Positions 40,985 to 49,826 of a DNA stretch of 64,000 nt are shown here, one piece after another. Both the position numbers and the translations under genes were made by a program. The notes beneath the pieces were generated by a model. The model searched no databases. It worked only from the letters and a program-made list of their open reading frames with translations, and was not told the origin of the DNA. Source of the DNA: Planctomycetales bacterium ZRK34 (lineage in GTDB: Bacteria; Planctomycetota; Phycisphaerae; Phycisphaerales; Zrk34); the NCBI GenBank assembly GCA_014873095.1, contig CP050848.1, positions 2,725,850 to 2,789,849 on the forward strand, read 5' to 3'. Position 1 is the stretch's first letter, and every line of letters starts with the position of its first letter.

Positions 40985-41557
40985 ATGTTCAGCCCCGAAG
41001 TTCAAGCGGTGATCGATCGCGTCGATGCGCTGCGCGATCAGGTCGATGACCACTGGCAGATACCCGCGGCCGAGGGTTTGATTCTCGCGCAGATCGTTCG
41101 TGCCGGCCGCTGCGAGAGCATCTGCGAAGTCGGCACCAGCTACGGTTTTTCCACGCTGCACCTGGCCGCCGCCGCCAGGGCCAACGGCGGGCATGTGCAC
41201 ACCATCGACATCGACCCCCGCAAGACCGAAGCCGCCACCGCGTCCTTGCGTGACGCGGGTCTGCTCGATGTCGTGACCCTCCACACCGGCAAGGCGCAGG
41301 ACGTGCTCGCGGAACTCAAGCCGCAGCGCGCGGTCGACTTCGCTTTCATCGACGCCTGGAAAGATCAGAGCTTTGAATACCTCGAAGCGCTGATGCCGCT
41401 GCTGGCCAAGCGCGCCACGCTCATCACCGACAACACCTCGACCCACGCCGATGAGCTTTCGGATTTCGTGGCGCATCTGCGCAAGCTGCCGGGCGCAACC
41501 GGCTGCAGCGTCGATGTCGGCAACGGCTTCGAGTGGACCATCCTCGATCGGGCCTGA
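40985..41557 (+). CDS. SAM-dependent O-methyltransferase-like protein
   Basis: A 190-residue class I methyltransferase. Motif I is ICEVGTSYGFSTLHLA (SAM binding), acidic motif II IDIDPRK, and VDFAFIDAWKDQSFEYL corresponds to motif IV in catechol-type O-methyltransferases. The N-terminus PEVQAVIDRVDALRDQVDDHWQIPAAEG is typical of the small YrrM-like family that methylates tRNA or small catechols. The substrate is not predictable. It stands alone between repeats. Confidence 0.85.
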   Translation: MFSPEVQAVIDRVDALRDQVDDHWQIPAAEGLILAQIVRAGRCESICEVGTSYGFSTLHLAAAARANGGHVHTIDIDPRKTEAATASLRDAGLLDVVTLHTGKAQDVLAELKPQRAVDFAFIDAWKDQSFEYLEALMPLLAKRATLITDNTSTHADELSDFVAHLRKLPGATGCSVDVGNGFEWTILDRA

Positions 41558-41596
41558 TTTAGAGCATATTGCGAAATATTTGACCGCTTTTCTTTG

Positions 41597-41646
41597 ATAG
41601 CCGCGGGCGGAAGCCCGCGGACCGCGAGCTTCCGCTCGCGGCTGTC
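41597..41646. repeat. Twin hairpin TAGCCGCG element after the methyltransferase gene
   Basis: CCGCGGGC-GGAA-GCCCGCGG is followed directly by CCGCGAGC-TTCC-GCTCGCGG, with TAGC/GCTG flanks in opposite orientation. Two hairpins are set head to head, one of the REP-like forms in this genome. Confidence 0.7.
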
Positions 41647-41758
41647 ACACAGTCACGAATGATGCAAAATGCTTTAACAGGGATTCCACGAATCGCCAAT
41701 CCGCAATGATGGCCCGGCGCGGGACGTTGGCCGGGTACTTTCACATGGGAGCTTTATC

Positions 41759-43900
41759 ATGAGGCGTTATGCGGGTGCGGTGTGCGTGTTGATGGCGATG
41801 GCGGCGGCGGGTTGTGTCAGCGGGCCACGCGTGGAGGTCAAACAGGGAACCCCGATCGCGACGCTCGAGCAGGGGCGTGATGAAGCGCGCAAGCTGCGCG
41901 CCGCCGGGGAGACCGAGCCGATCACCGTGCGTGTGCATCCCGGGACGTATGCACTGACGCAGCCGCTCGAACTCGGCGCTGAGGACAGCAACGTGAGCTT
42001 CGAAGCGGCGGGGCGCGACAAGCCGGTGCTGCTCGGCGGGGTCGTCGTCAAGGGGTTTGAACCCTACAAGGGCAACATCCTCAAGGCGGACCTGGCGTCG
42101 CAGGGATTGGAAAAGGCGAAGTTCAAGCAGATGTTCTACGCGGGACGGCGGCAGATACTGGCGCGCTACCCGAACTACGATGCCGACGATCCGTTTGCCG
42201 GCGGGTGGGCGTATGTCGATGGCGAGCGCATTCCGATGTACAAAACCATCGAGGGCGAGCCGAAGAATCAGTTCAAGATGAAGCCCGGCGATCTGCACGA
42301 CTGGGCGAAGCCCGGCGAGGCGATGATCTTCGTGTTCCCGCGCTACAACTGGTGGAACAATCAGCTTCACGTCAAAACCATCGACAAGCAGACGCGCCTG
42401 GTCACGACCAAAGACAACGCGTCGTACCCGATCCGCCCCAACGATCGATATTACATCTACAACGTGTTTGAAGAACTGGACGCGCCCGGCGAGTGGTATC
42501 ACGATGAATCGACGCACACGCTGTACTTCTACCCGCCGGACGGCGAGCAGTTTGCCGGTGAGGTCGTCGTGCCGACGCTTTCGAACATCGTGAAGATCGA
42601 AGGCGCCGGCAACGTCACGCTGCGCGGCTTCACGATCGAGGCGTGTGACAACACGGCCGTGGCCGTCAAGGATTGCACGGACACGCAACTGGTCGGGTGC
42701 ATCGTGCGCAACGCGGGCTGGGCGGGCGTGACGGTACACGGCGGCGCCCGCTGCGGCGTGTCGGGTTGCGACATCTACGAGGTCGGCTCGCACGGCGTCA
42801 GTCTCAGCGGCGGCGATCGCGATACGCTCACCCCGGCCGAGCACTACGCCGACAACAACTACATCCACCATACCGGCGTGTTCTACAAGCAGGGCGTCGG
42901 CGTGGCGCTGGCCGGCGTGGGCAATCGCGCTTCGCACAACCTGATTCATGATTGCCCGCGCTTCGGCGTGATGTACACCGGCAACGACCAGATCATCGAA
43001 TTCAACCACATGCGCCATCTGAATCTCGAAACCTCCGACACCGGCGCGACCTACTCCGGCGGGCGCGACTGGCTCTCGCCGCGTGGCTCGGTGATCCGCT
43101 ACAACTACATTCACGATGTGTTCGGCTTCGGCAAGGAGAATCACGATCATGGCGCATGGATCTCGCCGCACTACTGCTGGGGCGTTTACCTGGATGACAA
43201 CTCCGCGGAAGTCACCGTCTATGGCAACATCGTCGTCCGCGCCCTGCGCGGCCTGCTGCACTTCCACTGCGCCCGTGACAACACCATCGAAAACAACATC
43301 TTCGTCGACGGGGCGCTGCAACAGATCGAGATGAACGGCTGGGGCGATTACTCCCGCTGGATCGACCGCATGGGCCCGGCGTATGAGAAGTATTCGAAGC
43401 TTCCGGCGTGGCAGAAATACGACGGCCTGCAACGCGGCGGCCACCCGAAAGACGCAATCCCCATGGGCGGCAACCGCATCCATCGAAACATCATGTACTA
43501 CACCGGCGACGACGCCATGCTGTACAAGTACCGCTCCAACGCCACGAAGTTCTTCGACGATTTTGAATGTGACGACAACCTGATCTGGCACCCCGGCAAA
43601 CCGCTGCTGATCGGCGGGATGAAGGATGTGCCGGACGATCAGCAGTGGGCCAAGTGGCAGGAGATGGGCTGGGACAAGGACTCGCTCGTGGCCGACCCGA
43701 AGTTCGTCGACGCCGCGGCGGATGACTATCGCCTGAAGTCCAATTCGCCGGCATTCAAGCTCGGGTTCAAACCGATTCCGGTCGACAAGATCGGGCCTTA
43801 CAAATCGAATGACCGCGCGAGCTGGCCGATCGACGAAGCTGTGGGCGTGCGCGAGCACGGGTATGAAAAAGCCGTGCCGGGCCTGCGGCGCCATGAGTGA
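41759..43900 (+). CDS. Exported right-handed beta-helix protein, possible polysaccharide lyase or glycosidase
   Basis: A 713-residue lipoprotein (lipobox LMAMAAAGC, Cys19). The N-terminal half contains VHPGTYALTQPLEL, GGVVVKGFEPYKG and a long domain with many aromatic and Asn residues; the central region (residues about 285-500) has right-handed beta-helix repeats such as NVTLRGFTIEACDNTAVAV, NYIHHTG, NLIHDC and NIVVRALRGLLHF. The architecture recalls glycoside hydrolase family 141-like or DUF1565/PL-type proteins. The C-terminal DPKFVDAAADDYRLKSNSPA is typical of this group. Probable target is an algal or plant polysaccharide, outside the inner membrane. Confidence 0.78.
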   Translation: MRRYAGAVCVLMAMAAAGCVSGPRVEVKQGTPIATLEQGRDEARKLRAAGETEPITVRVHPGTYALTQPLELGAEDSNVSFEAAGRDKPVLLGGVVVKGFEPYKGNILKADLASQGLEKAKFKQMFYAGRRQILARYPNYDADDPFAGGWAYVDGERIPMYKTIEGEPKNQFKMKPGDLHDWAKPGEAMIFVFPRYNWWNNQLHVKTIDKQTRLVTTKDNASYPIRPNDRYYIYNVFEELDAPGEWYHDESTHTLYFYPPDGEQFAGEVVVPTLSNIVKIEGAGNVTLRGFTIEACDNTAVAVKDCTDTQLVGCIVRNAGWAGVTVHGGARCGVSGCDIYEVGSHGVSLSGGDRDTLTPAEHYADNNYIHHTGVFYKQGVGVALAGVGNRASHNLIHDCPRFGVMYTGNDQIIEFNHMRHLNLETSDTGATYSGGRDWLSPRGSVIRYNYIHDVFGFGKENHDHGAWISPHYCWGVYLDDNSAEVTVYGNIVVRALRGLLHFHCARDNTIENNIFVDGALQQIEMNGWGDYSRWIDRMGPAYEKYSKLPAWQKYDGLQRGGHPKDAIPMGGNRIHRNIMYYTGDDAMLYKYRSNATKFFDDFECDDNLIWHPGKPLLIGGMKDVPDDQQWAKWQEMGWDKDSLVADPKFVDAAADDYRLKSNSPAFKLGFKPIPVDKIGPYKSNDRASWPIDEAVGVREHGYEKAVPGLRRHE

Positions 43901-43906
43901 CAAACA

Positions 43907-43932
43907 GGCGGGGAGACTTAAGTCTCCCCGCC
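43907..43932. repeat. CTTAAG-centred perfect palindrome (copy 3)
   Basis: GGCGGGGAGACTT and its complement form a perfect 26-base palindrome starting seven bases after the beta-helix gene stop. No T tract follows, so it need not be a terminator. It shares only the CTTAAG centre with the copies at 35350 and 38790. Confidence 0.75.
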
Positions 43933-43958
43933 GGGACTGATCAGGTACAATCGTTGCC

Positions 43959-44723
43959 ATGCCTTATGAGTCACTGGACTCGACGCAGATCATCGCCACG
44001 ATCCATCGGCTCGTGACGCGGGTGGACCGTCGCTTTCCCGGGTCGGGACTCGGCAAGGTGTGTCGCCAGTTGCTGGAGGTGGGGCGGCGCTCACAGCAGC
44101 GCAGCCAGAGCATCACGCAGCCGATTCTCGGGCTTCGGATCGGGTCGGCGTTGTTGATCGGGTTAATCGTCGTCGGGATATGCGCGACGCTGTGGGGACT
44201 GCGGGCCCCGGAGCAGGATGTGACATTCATCGAGTTTGTGCAGGTGCTCGAAGCGGGGATCAACGACGTGGTGCTGATCGGCGCGGCGGTGTTTTTTCTG
44301 ATCACCGTCGAGACGCGCATCAAGCGACGCCGCGCCTTGCAGGCGATACACGAACTGCGCTCGATGGCGCACATCATCGACATGCACCAGTTGACCAAAG
44401 ACCCGGACCGCGCCCGGCGGCGCGCCCCGCAGCCGGCGATGGACCTCGACGGCTCGATCGCCGACACCCGCACGCTGACGGCCGATCAGCTGGTGCGCTA
44501 CCTGGACTACTGCTCGGAGATGCTGTCGCTGATCGGGAAGATCGCCGCGTTGTATGTTCAGCGGTTTGATGACAGCGTGGCGATCGCGTCGGTCAACGAG
44601 GTGGAGAATCTGACCACGGGGCTCAGCCGCAAGATCTGGCAGAAGATCATGATTTTGCAGGCGGCGGGGCCGGACGAGTCGATTCCGTGGGTGGAGCCGC
44701 GGCCGGAGGTTCCAGCGGAGTGA
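43959..44723 (+). CDS. Hypothetical membrane protein
   Basis: A 254-residue protein. Hydrophobic helices at about residues 60-79 (IGSALLIGLIVVGICATLWG) and 102-118 (NDVVLIGAAVFFLITVE) bracket a short loop; the rest is helical, charged and cytoplasmic (RVDRRFPGSGLGKV; LHxLRSMAHIIDMHQLTKDP-like segment; VNEVENLTTGLSRKIWQKI). No cysteine motif or enzyme signature. Similar proteins occur widely in planctomycetes and proteobacteria without assigned role. It is followed by fliS 156 bases later. Confidence 0.75.
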   Translation: MPYESLDSTQIIATIHRLVTRVDRRFPGSGLGKVCRQLLEVGRRSQQRSQSITQPILGLRIGSALLIGLIVVGICATLWGLRAPEQDVTFIEFVQVLEAGINDVVLIGAAVFFLITVETRIKRRRALQAIHELRSMAHIIDMHQLTKDPDRARRRAPQPAMDLDGSIADTRTLTADQLVRYLDYCSEMLSLIGKIAALYVQRFDDSVAIASVNEVENLTTGLSRKIWQKIMILQAAGPDESIPWVEPRPEVPAE

Positions 44724-44879
44724 CGGGGCGGGGGTTTTGGTGCTGACAGCGGCCGAAAGTGGCTGATAACTGCCTCAACGTCCGATACTTGAAATCTGTA
44801 CGGGGTCTAAGGTGGCGATGGGGATCGAGCCGATAAGCGTTTGTGGACGCTGACTGGAATCGACTTCATCGGAGACGCG

Positions 44880-45407
44880 ATGAGCACTGCGCAAGCCAAT
44901 ACCACACCTAATGCTTACCTGAAGACCAAGGTTCTGACGGCAAGCCCCACCGAACTGCGGCTGATGCTGTTTGAGGGGGCGATCAAGTTCTGCCGCCAGG
45001 CCCGCCACGCTCTGAACCATAACGACCACGAAGCCCTCTACAACGGCATCGTGCGGGCTCAGCGGATCGTGCTCGAACTGGTCAACAGCATCAAGCCCGA
45101 CCCGGACCCAGAACTCTGCGGCAAGCTGACCGCCCTGTACAACTACATCTATCGCCGCCTCATCGATGCGAACATGGACCACGACATCAAGGCGATCGAC
45201 GAATCGATCAACCTGCTGGAATATGAGCGTGAGACATGGACGCTGCTGATGAAGAAGCTGGCCGACGAGCAGCCGGCCGCCGGCCAGGGCGACGACGCTG
45301 AATCCGATTCAGACGACAAGCCGCTGGCGAGCATCGGCCCGCGCCCCGGAGCAGGCCCGTCCTACGGCCAGGCCGCCTCGGGCGGCGGATTCAGCGTTCA
45401 GGGCTGA
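44880..45407 (+). CDS. fliS: Flagellin export chaperone FliS
   Basis: A 175-residue protein whose first 125 residues are FliS (NAYLKTKVLTASPTELRLMLFEGAIKFCRQAR, LVNSIKPDPDPELCGKLTALYNYIYRRLIDAN, EYERETWTLLM). FliS binds the C-terminus of flagellin and prevents premature assembly. It has a C-terminal tail of about 45 residues rich in Gly, Asp and Pro not usual in the family. ATG 44880 has GGAG upstream. It is away from other flagellar genes, and the Maf cluster at 5-12 kb is the other flagellin-related set here. Confidence 0.93.
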   Translation: MSTAQANTTPNAYLKTKVLTASPTELRLMLFEGAIKFCRQARHALNHNDHEALYNGIVRAQRIVLELVNSIKPDPDPELCGKLTALYNYIYRRLIDANMDHDIKAIDESINLLEYERETWTLLMKKLADEQPAAGQGDDAESDSDDKPLASIGPRPGAGPSYGQAASGGGFSVQG

Positions 45408-45431
45408 TCATCACATTCGGAATCGAGCCAC

Positions 45432-45458
45432 AACCCGTCGCCCCGCGGCGGGTTTTTT
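45432..45458 (+). terminator. Rho-independent terminator of fliS
   Basis: AACCCGTCGC and GCGGCGGGTT pair with one wobble around a CCCC loop, followed by TTTTTT. It begins 24 bases after the fliS stop. Confidence 0.85.
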
Positions 45459-45573
45459 CATGGGTGCAAAAAGGTGGCCGCGGGTGCGACGACTTGAAGG
45501 GGACGTGCAGTCGAGCCGGTGACACCAAGCACGGAAAAGACTCGGACGTCAGGACATGATCGATTCCGACCCT

Positions 45574-45647
45574 GTGGCACAGCCGCCCCCGGCTGTGCGG
45601 GCGTGTGCGGGCGATGACTTCAGCACAGCCGAGGGCGGCTGTGCCAC
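45574..45647. repeat. Large inverted repeat (GTGGCACAGCCGCCC)
   Basis: Arms at 45574-45597 and 45624-45647 are complementary at 23 of 24 positions, starting GTGGCACAGCCGCCC. The 26-base centre is GC-rich. It is one of the common REP-like hairpins, here in a gene-free spacer. Confidence 0.8.
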
Positions 45648-45748
45648 AAGGCTTGAATCAGGGCCACGATCTGATGCCCCAATCGCTTACGCGTTGGAAA
45701 TCACACCCCGCAACACATGATCGTGATTCGCCGTTAAATAAGCCCAAT

Positions 45749-45787
45749 TTTCAAAGAACATATTTAACTTAAATATGTTCTTTGAAA
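45749..45787. repeat. 39-bp perfect AT-rich palindrome (copy 1)
   Basis: Nineteen-base arms with one central C: the core AAAGAACATATTTAA-C is shared with 52897-52935. The outermost three bases differ from the other copy (TTT here, ATA there), yet each copy remains fully self-complementary. Sequence is far more AT-rich than its surroundings. Confidence 0.85.
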
Positions 45788-45942
45788 TGATGCGATACGA
45801 ACATCAGGAAAGGTTTTGGGCATGATTTGCGGCCCGGCTGTCCCTGGTTGGGCAGAGGTTGCCGCCCGCCCCGGCAAGGCGTTTGGCCACGGGGCGTTGA
45901 TCGGTTGTGATCTGGCGCCCGGGTCTTTTTTCGAGATGGGTA

Positions 45943-46704
45943 TTACTTTTTCGCCGGAACCTGGAGGGTCATGCCGACCTGCAGGCGGTCGGGGTTTTCG
46001 ATGCGGTGGCGATTGAGTTCGTAGAGTTTGTGCCAGTCGGTTGGCTTGCCGAAAAACCGGGCGGCGATGGATGAGAGGGTGTCGCCGGAGGTGACGGTGT
46101 AGTTTTTGAATGCCGCGTCGTCAGCCTTGTCGGGTGCGGCCGCCGGCGCTGCGGCAGGCGCTTTGGTGATGACGGGAGTCGGCGGCTGATTGACGACGGG
46201 TGTAGCGGCCGGGGCGGGTTGCGGATCGGGTGTTGGTTCGGCCGCCGCGACTTCGGGTTCGTTGATGATCTGTGGGGTCGGGATCGGCGTCGGTTCGATG
46301 GCGACGGCCGGGGCGGGGCTCTGCTCGAGCACCGAGTGCAGGGCGGACTTGGGCTGCGGCAGCGGCGCGAGAGAATTGTTATGCGTCACCGACGGGGTCG
46401 GAGGTTTGACGCCGGCGCGGGGATGATCGGGGATCAACTGCATCGGGCCGGTGTCGGCCGACGCATCCGGCGTGGCGGCGACGGTCGAGCGCGGCCCGAG
46501 CCAGTCGGTCGTCAAGGCGGTCACGCACAGGGCGACCATCGCGGTCACCGCCACGATCGCCGCCACCGCAAACACCGGCGGACGGTGGCTGCGGCTGATC
46601 GGAGCCGCCTGAGGTGGTGTCAGCGGCATCGTCACCGGCTGACGCGAGGGCGCCTGCCGACTCGATTCGGAAGCTCGTTTCAACGCATCATTGACCAGGC
46701 TCAT
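45943..46704 (-). CDS. Membrane-anchored LysM-domain protein
   Basis: A 253-residue protein. The N-terminus SLVNDALKRASESSRQ is like the cytoplasmic start of GspB-type and similar planctomycete proteins. A single membrane helix lies at about 46-66 (VFAVAAIVAVTAMVALCVTAL), a Pro/Ala-rich linker runs to about 190, and LysM occupies about 200-250 (YTVTSGDTLSSIAARFFG ... NRLQVGMTLQVP-like end). LysM binds peptidoglycan. ATG 46704 is favoured because GAGGG stands seven bases upstream. It may help anchor or assemble a secretion or envelope complex. Confidence 0.78.
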   Translation of the reverse strand: MSLVNDALKRASESSRQAPSRQPVTMPLTPPQAAPISRSHRPPVFAVAAIVAVTAMVALCVTALTTDWLGPRSTVAATPDASADTGPMQLIPDHPRAGVKPPTPSVTHNNSLAPLPQPKSALHSVLEQSPAPAVAIEPTPIPTPQIINEPEVAAAEPTPDPQPAPAATPVVNQPPTPVITKAPAAAPAAAPDKADDAAFKNYTVTSGDTLSSIAARFFGKPTDWHKLYELNRHRIENPDRLQVGMTLQVPAKK

Positions 46705-46785
46705 GCTCATTCCCTCGTAATAGCAGTCCAATTCACCGCTTTGTCATCATCGGCCTGATCAATCCGCCAGTTTATTTGGGGAATT

Positions 46786-47841
46786 TCACGACCCCGCGCT
46801 GCGTATCGCCTGCCCGACCACATCGATCGCCTGCAGGTGGTGATCGCGATACTCCGGCACCGTCGGCCGCCAGGGCGTCTGCAGGAAGCCCCGCAGGCGT
46901 TCGGCGCTGAGGTTCGCCCGGCAGAACTTCGCCGTCGCCTCGAAATTCTCCGCCGTCGACCAGTTCGAGCCGGTGGGCACCTGTTCATACCCCGCCGCGG
47001 CGAGATCGAGATAGGTTTTGATGCGCTTCTCCTTGGCCGGGTCGAATTTCATCCCGTAGTACCAGTTGCTCTGCAGCACGCTCTTGGGCATGCGTTTTAA
47101 AAACGCTTCGCTGTGCGCCCAGTAATAATCCGACCAGATCCACGGCCGAACCTTCTTCGCCTGCACGCGCTGTACGAAGAAATCGAAATCATTCCACCAC
47201 TGCTCGTGCTGCCGCACCACGACATACTGATACTTCGCCTGATGGCCGGCGGTTTCTTCGTCGTAGCCGAGGTGGAAAAATCGCGGCGTGTCGAACAGGT
47301 CAATCACCTCGTCGATCAACTCGCCGCAGACTTTGTAGTAGGTCGGCGTCGACACCATGCGTGAGTATTCACCGAGCCAGATGTCGTGGGCCGTGGAGAA
47401 GTTCATCTTCGGAATTGGTTCGAGCCCGACGTCGCGCAGGCGTTTGAGCTCCTCGCGCAGCTTGGCGCGCGACCAGGCGCCCTGGACCGCAATTTCAGGA
47501 TGCGATTCGTAGACCACCGCATCGCCGAGATCGATCACCACCAGGTTCATGCCGGCCTTGACCATGCGATCGACGAGCTCGCGATACAACGCCTCGTCGA
47601 ATCGCAGCTTGGTTTTGTCCGCCGCGACGTAGCTGAGGTGTTCGGGTTTGGTGTTGCCCCAGGCCTTGACCGGCTGGTCGGCCCACATGTTCATCGACAG
47701 GTGAAGCAGATTGCCCCACATCAGCGGCGGCGTTGCATCCGCGGCCCGGCTGACACCCGGCATGGCGGCAACCGCGGCGAATGAACCGGCCAGTGATAAA
47801 GCCTCGCGACGTGAAAGAACCTTCGCCTGGTGATCGACCAT
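46786..47841 (-). CDS. Tat-exported glycosidase-like protein (GH20-type TIM barrel)
   Basis: A 351-residue protein. A twin-arginine signal (LSRREALSLAGSFAAVAAMPG) at residues 9-29 shows export in folded form. The TIM-barrel part contains MNLVVIDLGDAV, LEPIPKMNFSTAHDIWLGEY and FFHLGYDEETAGH, matching the H(I/L)GxDE catalytic pair of GH20 beta-hexosaminidases. The overall family is uncharacterised and shorter than GH20 enzymes. It is downstream of the heparinase-like gene (about 75-base gap) in the same direction; a LacI-type operator precedes each. Probable role is in polysaccharide breakdown. Confidence 0.72.
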   Translation of the reverse strand: MVDHQAKVLSRREALSLAGSFAAVAAMPGVSRAADATPPLMWGNLLHLSMNMWADQPVKAWGNTKPEHLSYVAADKTKLRFDEALYRELVDRMVKAGMNLVVIDLGDAVVYESHPEIAVQGAWSRAKLREELKRLRDVGLEPIPKMNFSTAHDIWLGEYSRMVSTPTYYKVCGELIDEVIDLFDTPRFFHLGYDEETAGHQAKYQYVVVRQHEQWWNDFDFFVQRVQAKKVRPWIWSDYYWAHSEAFLKRMPKSVLQSNWYYGMKFDPAKEKRIKTYLDLAAAGYEQVPTGSNWSTAENFEATAKFCRANLSAERLRGFLQTPWRPTVPEYRDHHLQAIDVVGQAIRSAGS

Positions 47842-47884
47842 GATGTGCCTCCGAGCTGCTGTGGCGGGATGTCAGAACAACGCA

Positions 47885-47898
47885 TGAAAACGCTTTCT
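47885..47898. promoter_or_regulatory. LacI-family-type operator upstream of the GH20-like gene
   Basis: TGAAAACGCTTTCT matches the TGnAAnCGnTTnCA pattern of LacI/CcpA-type operators, 44 bases upstream of the start codon at 47841. A related site stands upstream of the heparinase-like gene. Confidence 0.55.
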
Positions 47899-47916
47899 GA
47901 TTCCCGCGCGGTCCAT

Positions 47917-49743
47917 TTACTGTTTTGACCACGTGTCGAGCGGCTGGATGGCGGGCGGGTCAGCCCCGTCGCCCCCGGGCGTCAACACCACCACGATGCG
48001 GATTTTACCGGCAGCCGCCGGCAGGCTGATCGACAGATTGCGTACCTGCGGCTGCTGTCGCTCCTGCGCTGGCGCGGCGGCGGACAACACTTCAAAACGC
48101 GCATCTGCGGGTGAAAGGATGCGTGCGGTCAGCTTCACATCGCCATGTGAAAGCGTGGCGGTGGCGCCGTCGAGTTCGATCCCGGCTTCGGTCATGAAAT
48201 TCCATCGCAGGGCGGCGGGACTTTTGATGTCCAGCTCATCCTGCACCAGCACCTGCTGGCGATTCAGCAGGGCCATGCCGCGGCGGGCGCTGGTGACTTT
48301 GGGGGCGTATGCCTCGGTCAGATCCGCGATCGCGAATGATCGTTGCGGTGAGGTTTCAAACGCGATCAGCGGCGCGGCGGCACGACGGTTTTGATTGGCG
48401 CCGTCCAGCGTGATGGTGTTGTGACTTCGGGTGCTGGTTCGGTAGTAGCTGTAGCGCTGTTTACCGAAGTAGCCCGGCAGGCCGTAGTCATCCGGGCCAA
48501 GGTCCAGCGCCCAGCGATGGCCCAGCGCATCGAGCACGAAGGTGCCGAGGTCAAGGTGGCTGTGGTTGGCCGCATTGTCGCCGCCTTTGAAACCGATGAA
48601 CACCGCGTCGGGGTCGTTCCATGCGCTGCGCAGGAAAGCGACATCGATGTTGTGGTAAACGGCGCTGAGCGGCAGGTCGTCATCGCGCGGCGATCGGCCG
48701 CGTTCATCAAACCACAGCAGATGAAAGATGCTGGGGCGGTGCTCGGCCAGGTCGCGTTCATACCCGGCGCAGATCGGCTGGTTGAATGTGCGGGCGAACC
48801 AGAACATCTGTGCCGCGGGATTGGTGTAGTCATGACCGTCGGCGTAGTTGAACTGTCTGCCGGTGGGGGTGGTGTTGTAGATGCGGAACAAACCGGTTTG
48901 TGCGAAGCCCGGCATCTTTTTCAGGTCGAAGTCGGTGCCGAGGGCGGGCTCGATGGCGGCGAGATAGAACACGTTATAGCGGGTGGCGTAGTTCCAGTAG
49001 CCGGGCCCCTCGGGCCACCCGCCGTCCGGGGCGAAGGTCCGCATCGCGCGCACGATCGAATCGCGCCCCGCCGTGATGATTTTCGCCGCCAGTGCGGGTT
49101 CTTCATCGGCGATGGCCAGCGCACCGATGGTCATGCCGCCGTTGCAGACCTGGTTCCAGTTGTGACTGACCATCGGCCAGCCTTTTTGCCGGTCATACAG
49201 CGGCAGTGATTGCTTGAGTCCCTTCTCGATGATTGCGGTGCGGATCACGGCCCGATCATCATCGGACAGTTCATCGAACAACCAGTCATACCCGATGGCC
49301 ACCGCGGTGGTCATTTCAGCGATGTCTAGAAAGTACCGCGGCCCCCAATCCTCAAACGCGGCCACGGCCAGCATCTCCTTGCGGGCGCGCTCGGCGAAAC
49401 GTTTGTCACCCGACAGTCGATACAACCCGGCAAGCGTGCTGATGCGCTTCAGCGCCAGGCGACTTTTATCCAGCAGGCGCGGACGCACCGTCGCGAAGAC
49501 ATGCTCGACCGGCGGTTCGTCGAGCATGGCCTCGGCTTTGTCTTGAAGCGTCGCCAGCCAGCGCTCGGCCAGCGGCTGATCACGGATCGCCTGTCTGATG
49601 CGCGGTAACTCGTCGTCGAGCACGAACAGGCGGGGATGACCGGCACGTAACGTATCGAGCACATCTCGCGGCGGCTCGGCGACGGCGTGATGAATCACCG
49701 GGCCGAGCAACACGAGCATGAAGATGGCACATCGCAATGACAT
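47917..49743 (-). CDS. Heparinase II/III-family polysaccharide lyase
   Basis: A 608-residue exported protein (signal SLRCAIFMLVLLGPVIHHAVA). An alpha/alpha-toroid N-terminal domain contains VSHNWNQVCNGGMTIGALA and GYWNYATRYNVFYLAAIEP; the central beta-sandwich has GFKGGDNAANHSHLDLGTFVLD and YYRTSTRSHNTITLDG, all signatures of heparinase II/III-like lyases, with the conserved Tyr, His and Asn near the active site. These eliminate uronic-acid-containing chains (alginate, heparin-like, ulvan-type). The substrate is inferred. It precedes the GH20-like gene as a likely two-gene unit. Confidence 0.88.
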   Translation of the reverse strand: MSLRCAIFMLVLLGPVIHHAVAEPPRDVLDTLRAGHPRLFVLDDELPRIRQAIRDQPLAERWLATLQDKAEAMLDEPPVEHVFATVRPRLLDKSRLALKRISTLAGLYRLSGDKRFAERARKEMLAVAAFEDWGPRYFLDIAEMTTAVAIGYDWLFDELSDDDRAVIRTAIIEKGLKQSLPLYDRQKGWPMVSHNWNQVCNGGMTIGALAIADEEPALAAKIITAGRDSIVRAMRTFAPDGGWPEGPGYWNYATRYNVFYLAAIEPALGTDFDLKKMPGFAQTGLFRIYNTTPTGRQFNYADGHDYTNPAAQMFWFARTFNQPICAGYERDLAEHRPSIFHLLWFDERGRSPRDDDLPLSAVYHNIDVAFLRSAWNDPDAVFIGFKGGDNAANHSHLDLGTFVLDALGHRWALDLGPDDYGLPGYFGKQRYSYYRTSTRSHNTITLDGANQNRRAAAPLIAFETSPQRSFAIADLTEAYAPKVTSARRGMALLNRQQVLVQDELDIKSPAALRWNFMTEAGIELDGATATLSHGDVKLTARILSPADARFEVLSAAAPAQERQQPQVRNLSISLPAAAGKIRIVVVLTPGGDGADPPAIQPLDTWSKQ

Positions 49744-49812
49744 GGGCGGGTCCGGGTCGAGGGTATGCTGTCAAGTCGGCGCCGCGTGGTGGCGGCCCGA
49801 GCGTTTGGCCAT

Positions 49813-49826
49813 TGAAAACGCTTGCC
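49813..49826. promoter_or_regulatory. LacI-family-type operator upstream of the heparinase-like gene
   Basis: TGAAAACGCTTGCC matches the LacI/CcpA-type pattern at 12 positions, 70 bases upstream of the start codon at 49743. Its first 11 bases equal those of 47885-47898. Confidence 0.5.

Larger units (their letters stand above)
45408..45942. other. Gene-free spacer between fliS and the LysM gene
   Basis: Besides the terminator, the large inverted repeat and the AT-rich palindrome, no gene is supported. A frame at 45822 (start with AGGAAAGG upstream) would run into the LysM gene on the other strand and has no family similarity; I do not call it. Confidence 0.5.

Noticed and set aside
41741..43960. 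Long antisense frame of 739 codons opposite the beta-helix gene
   Set aside because: Its translation has no family similarity and mirrors the codon pattern of the sense gene; it is a by-product of high GC.
45822..46016. Small plus-strand frame with an AGGAAAGG ribosome-binding site
   Set aside because: Overlaps the 3' end of the LysM gene on the other strand and has no similarity or start-to-stop logic.
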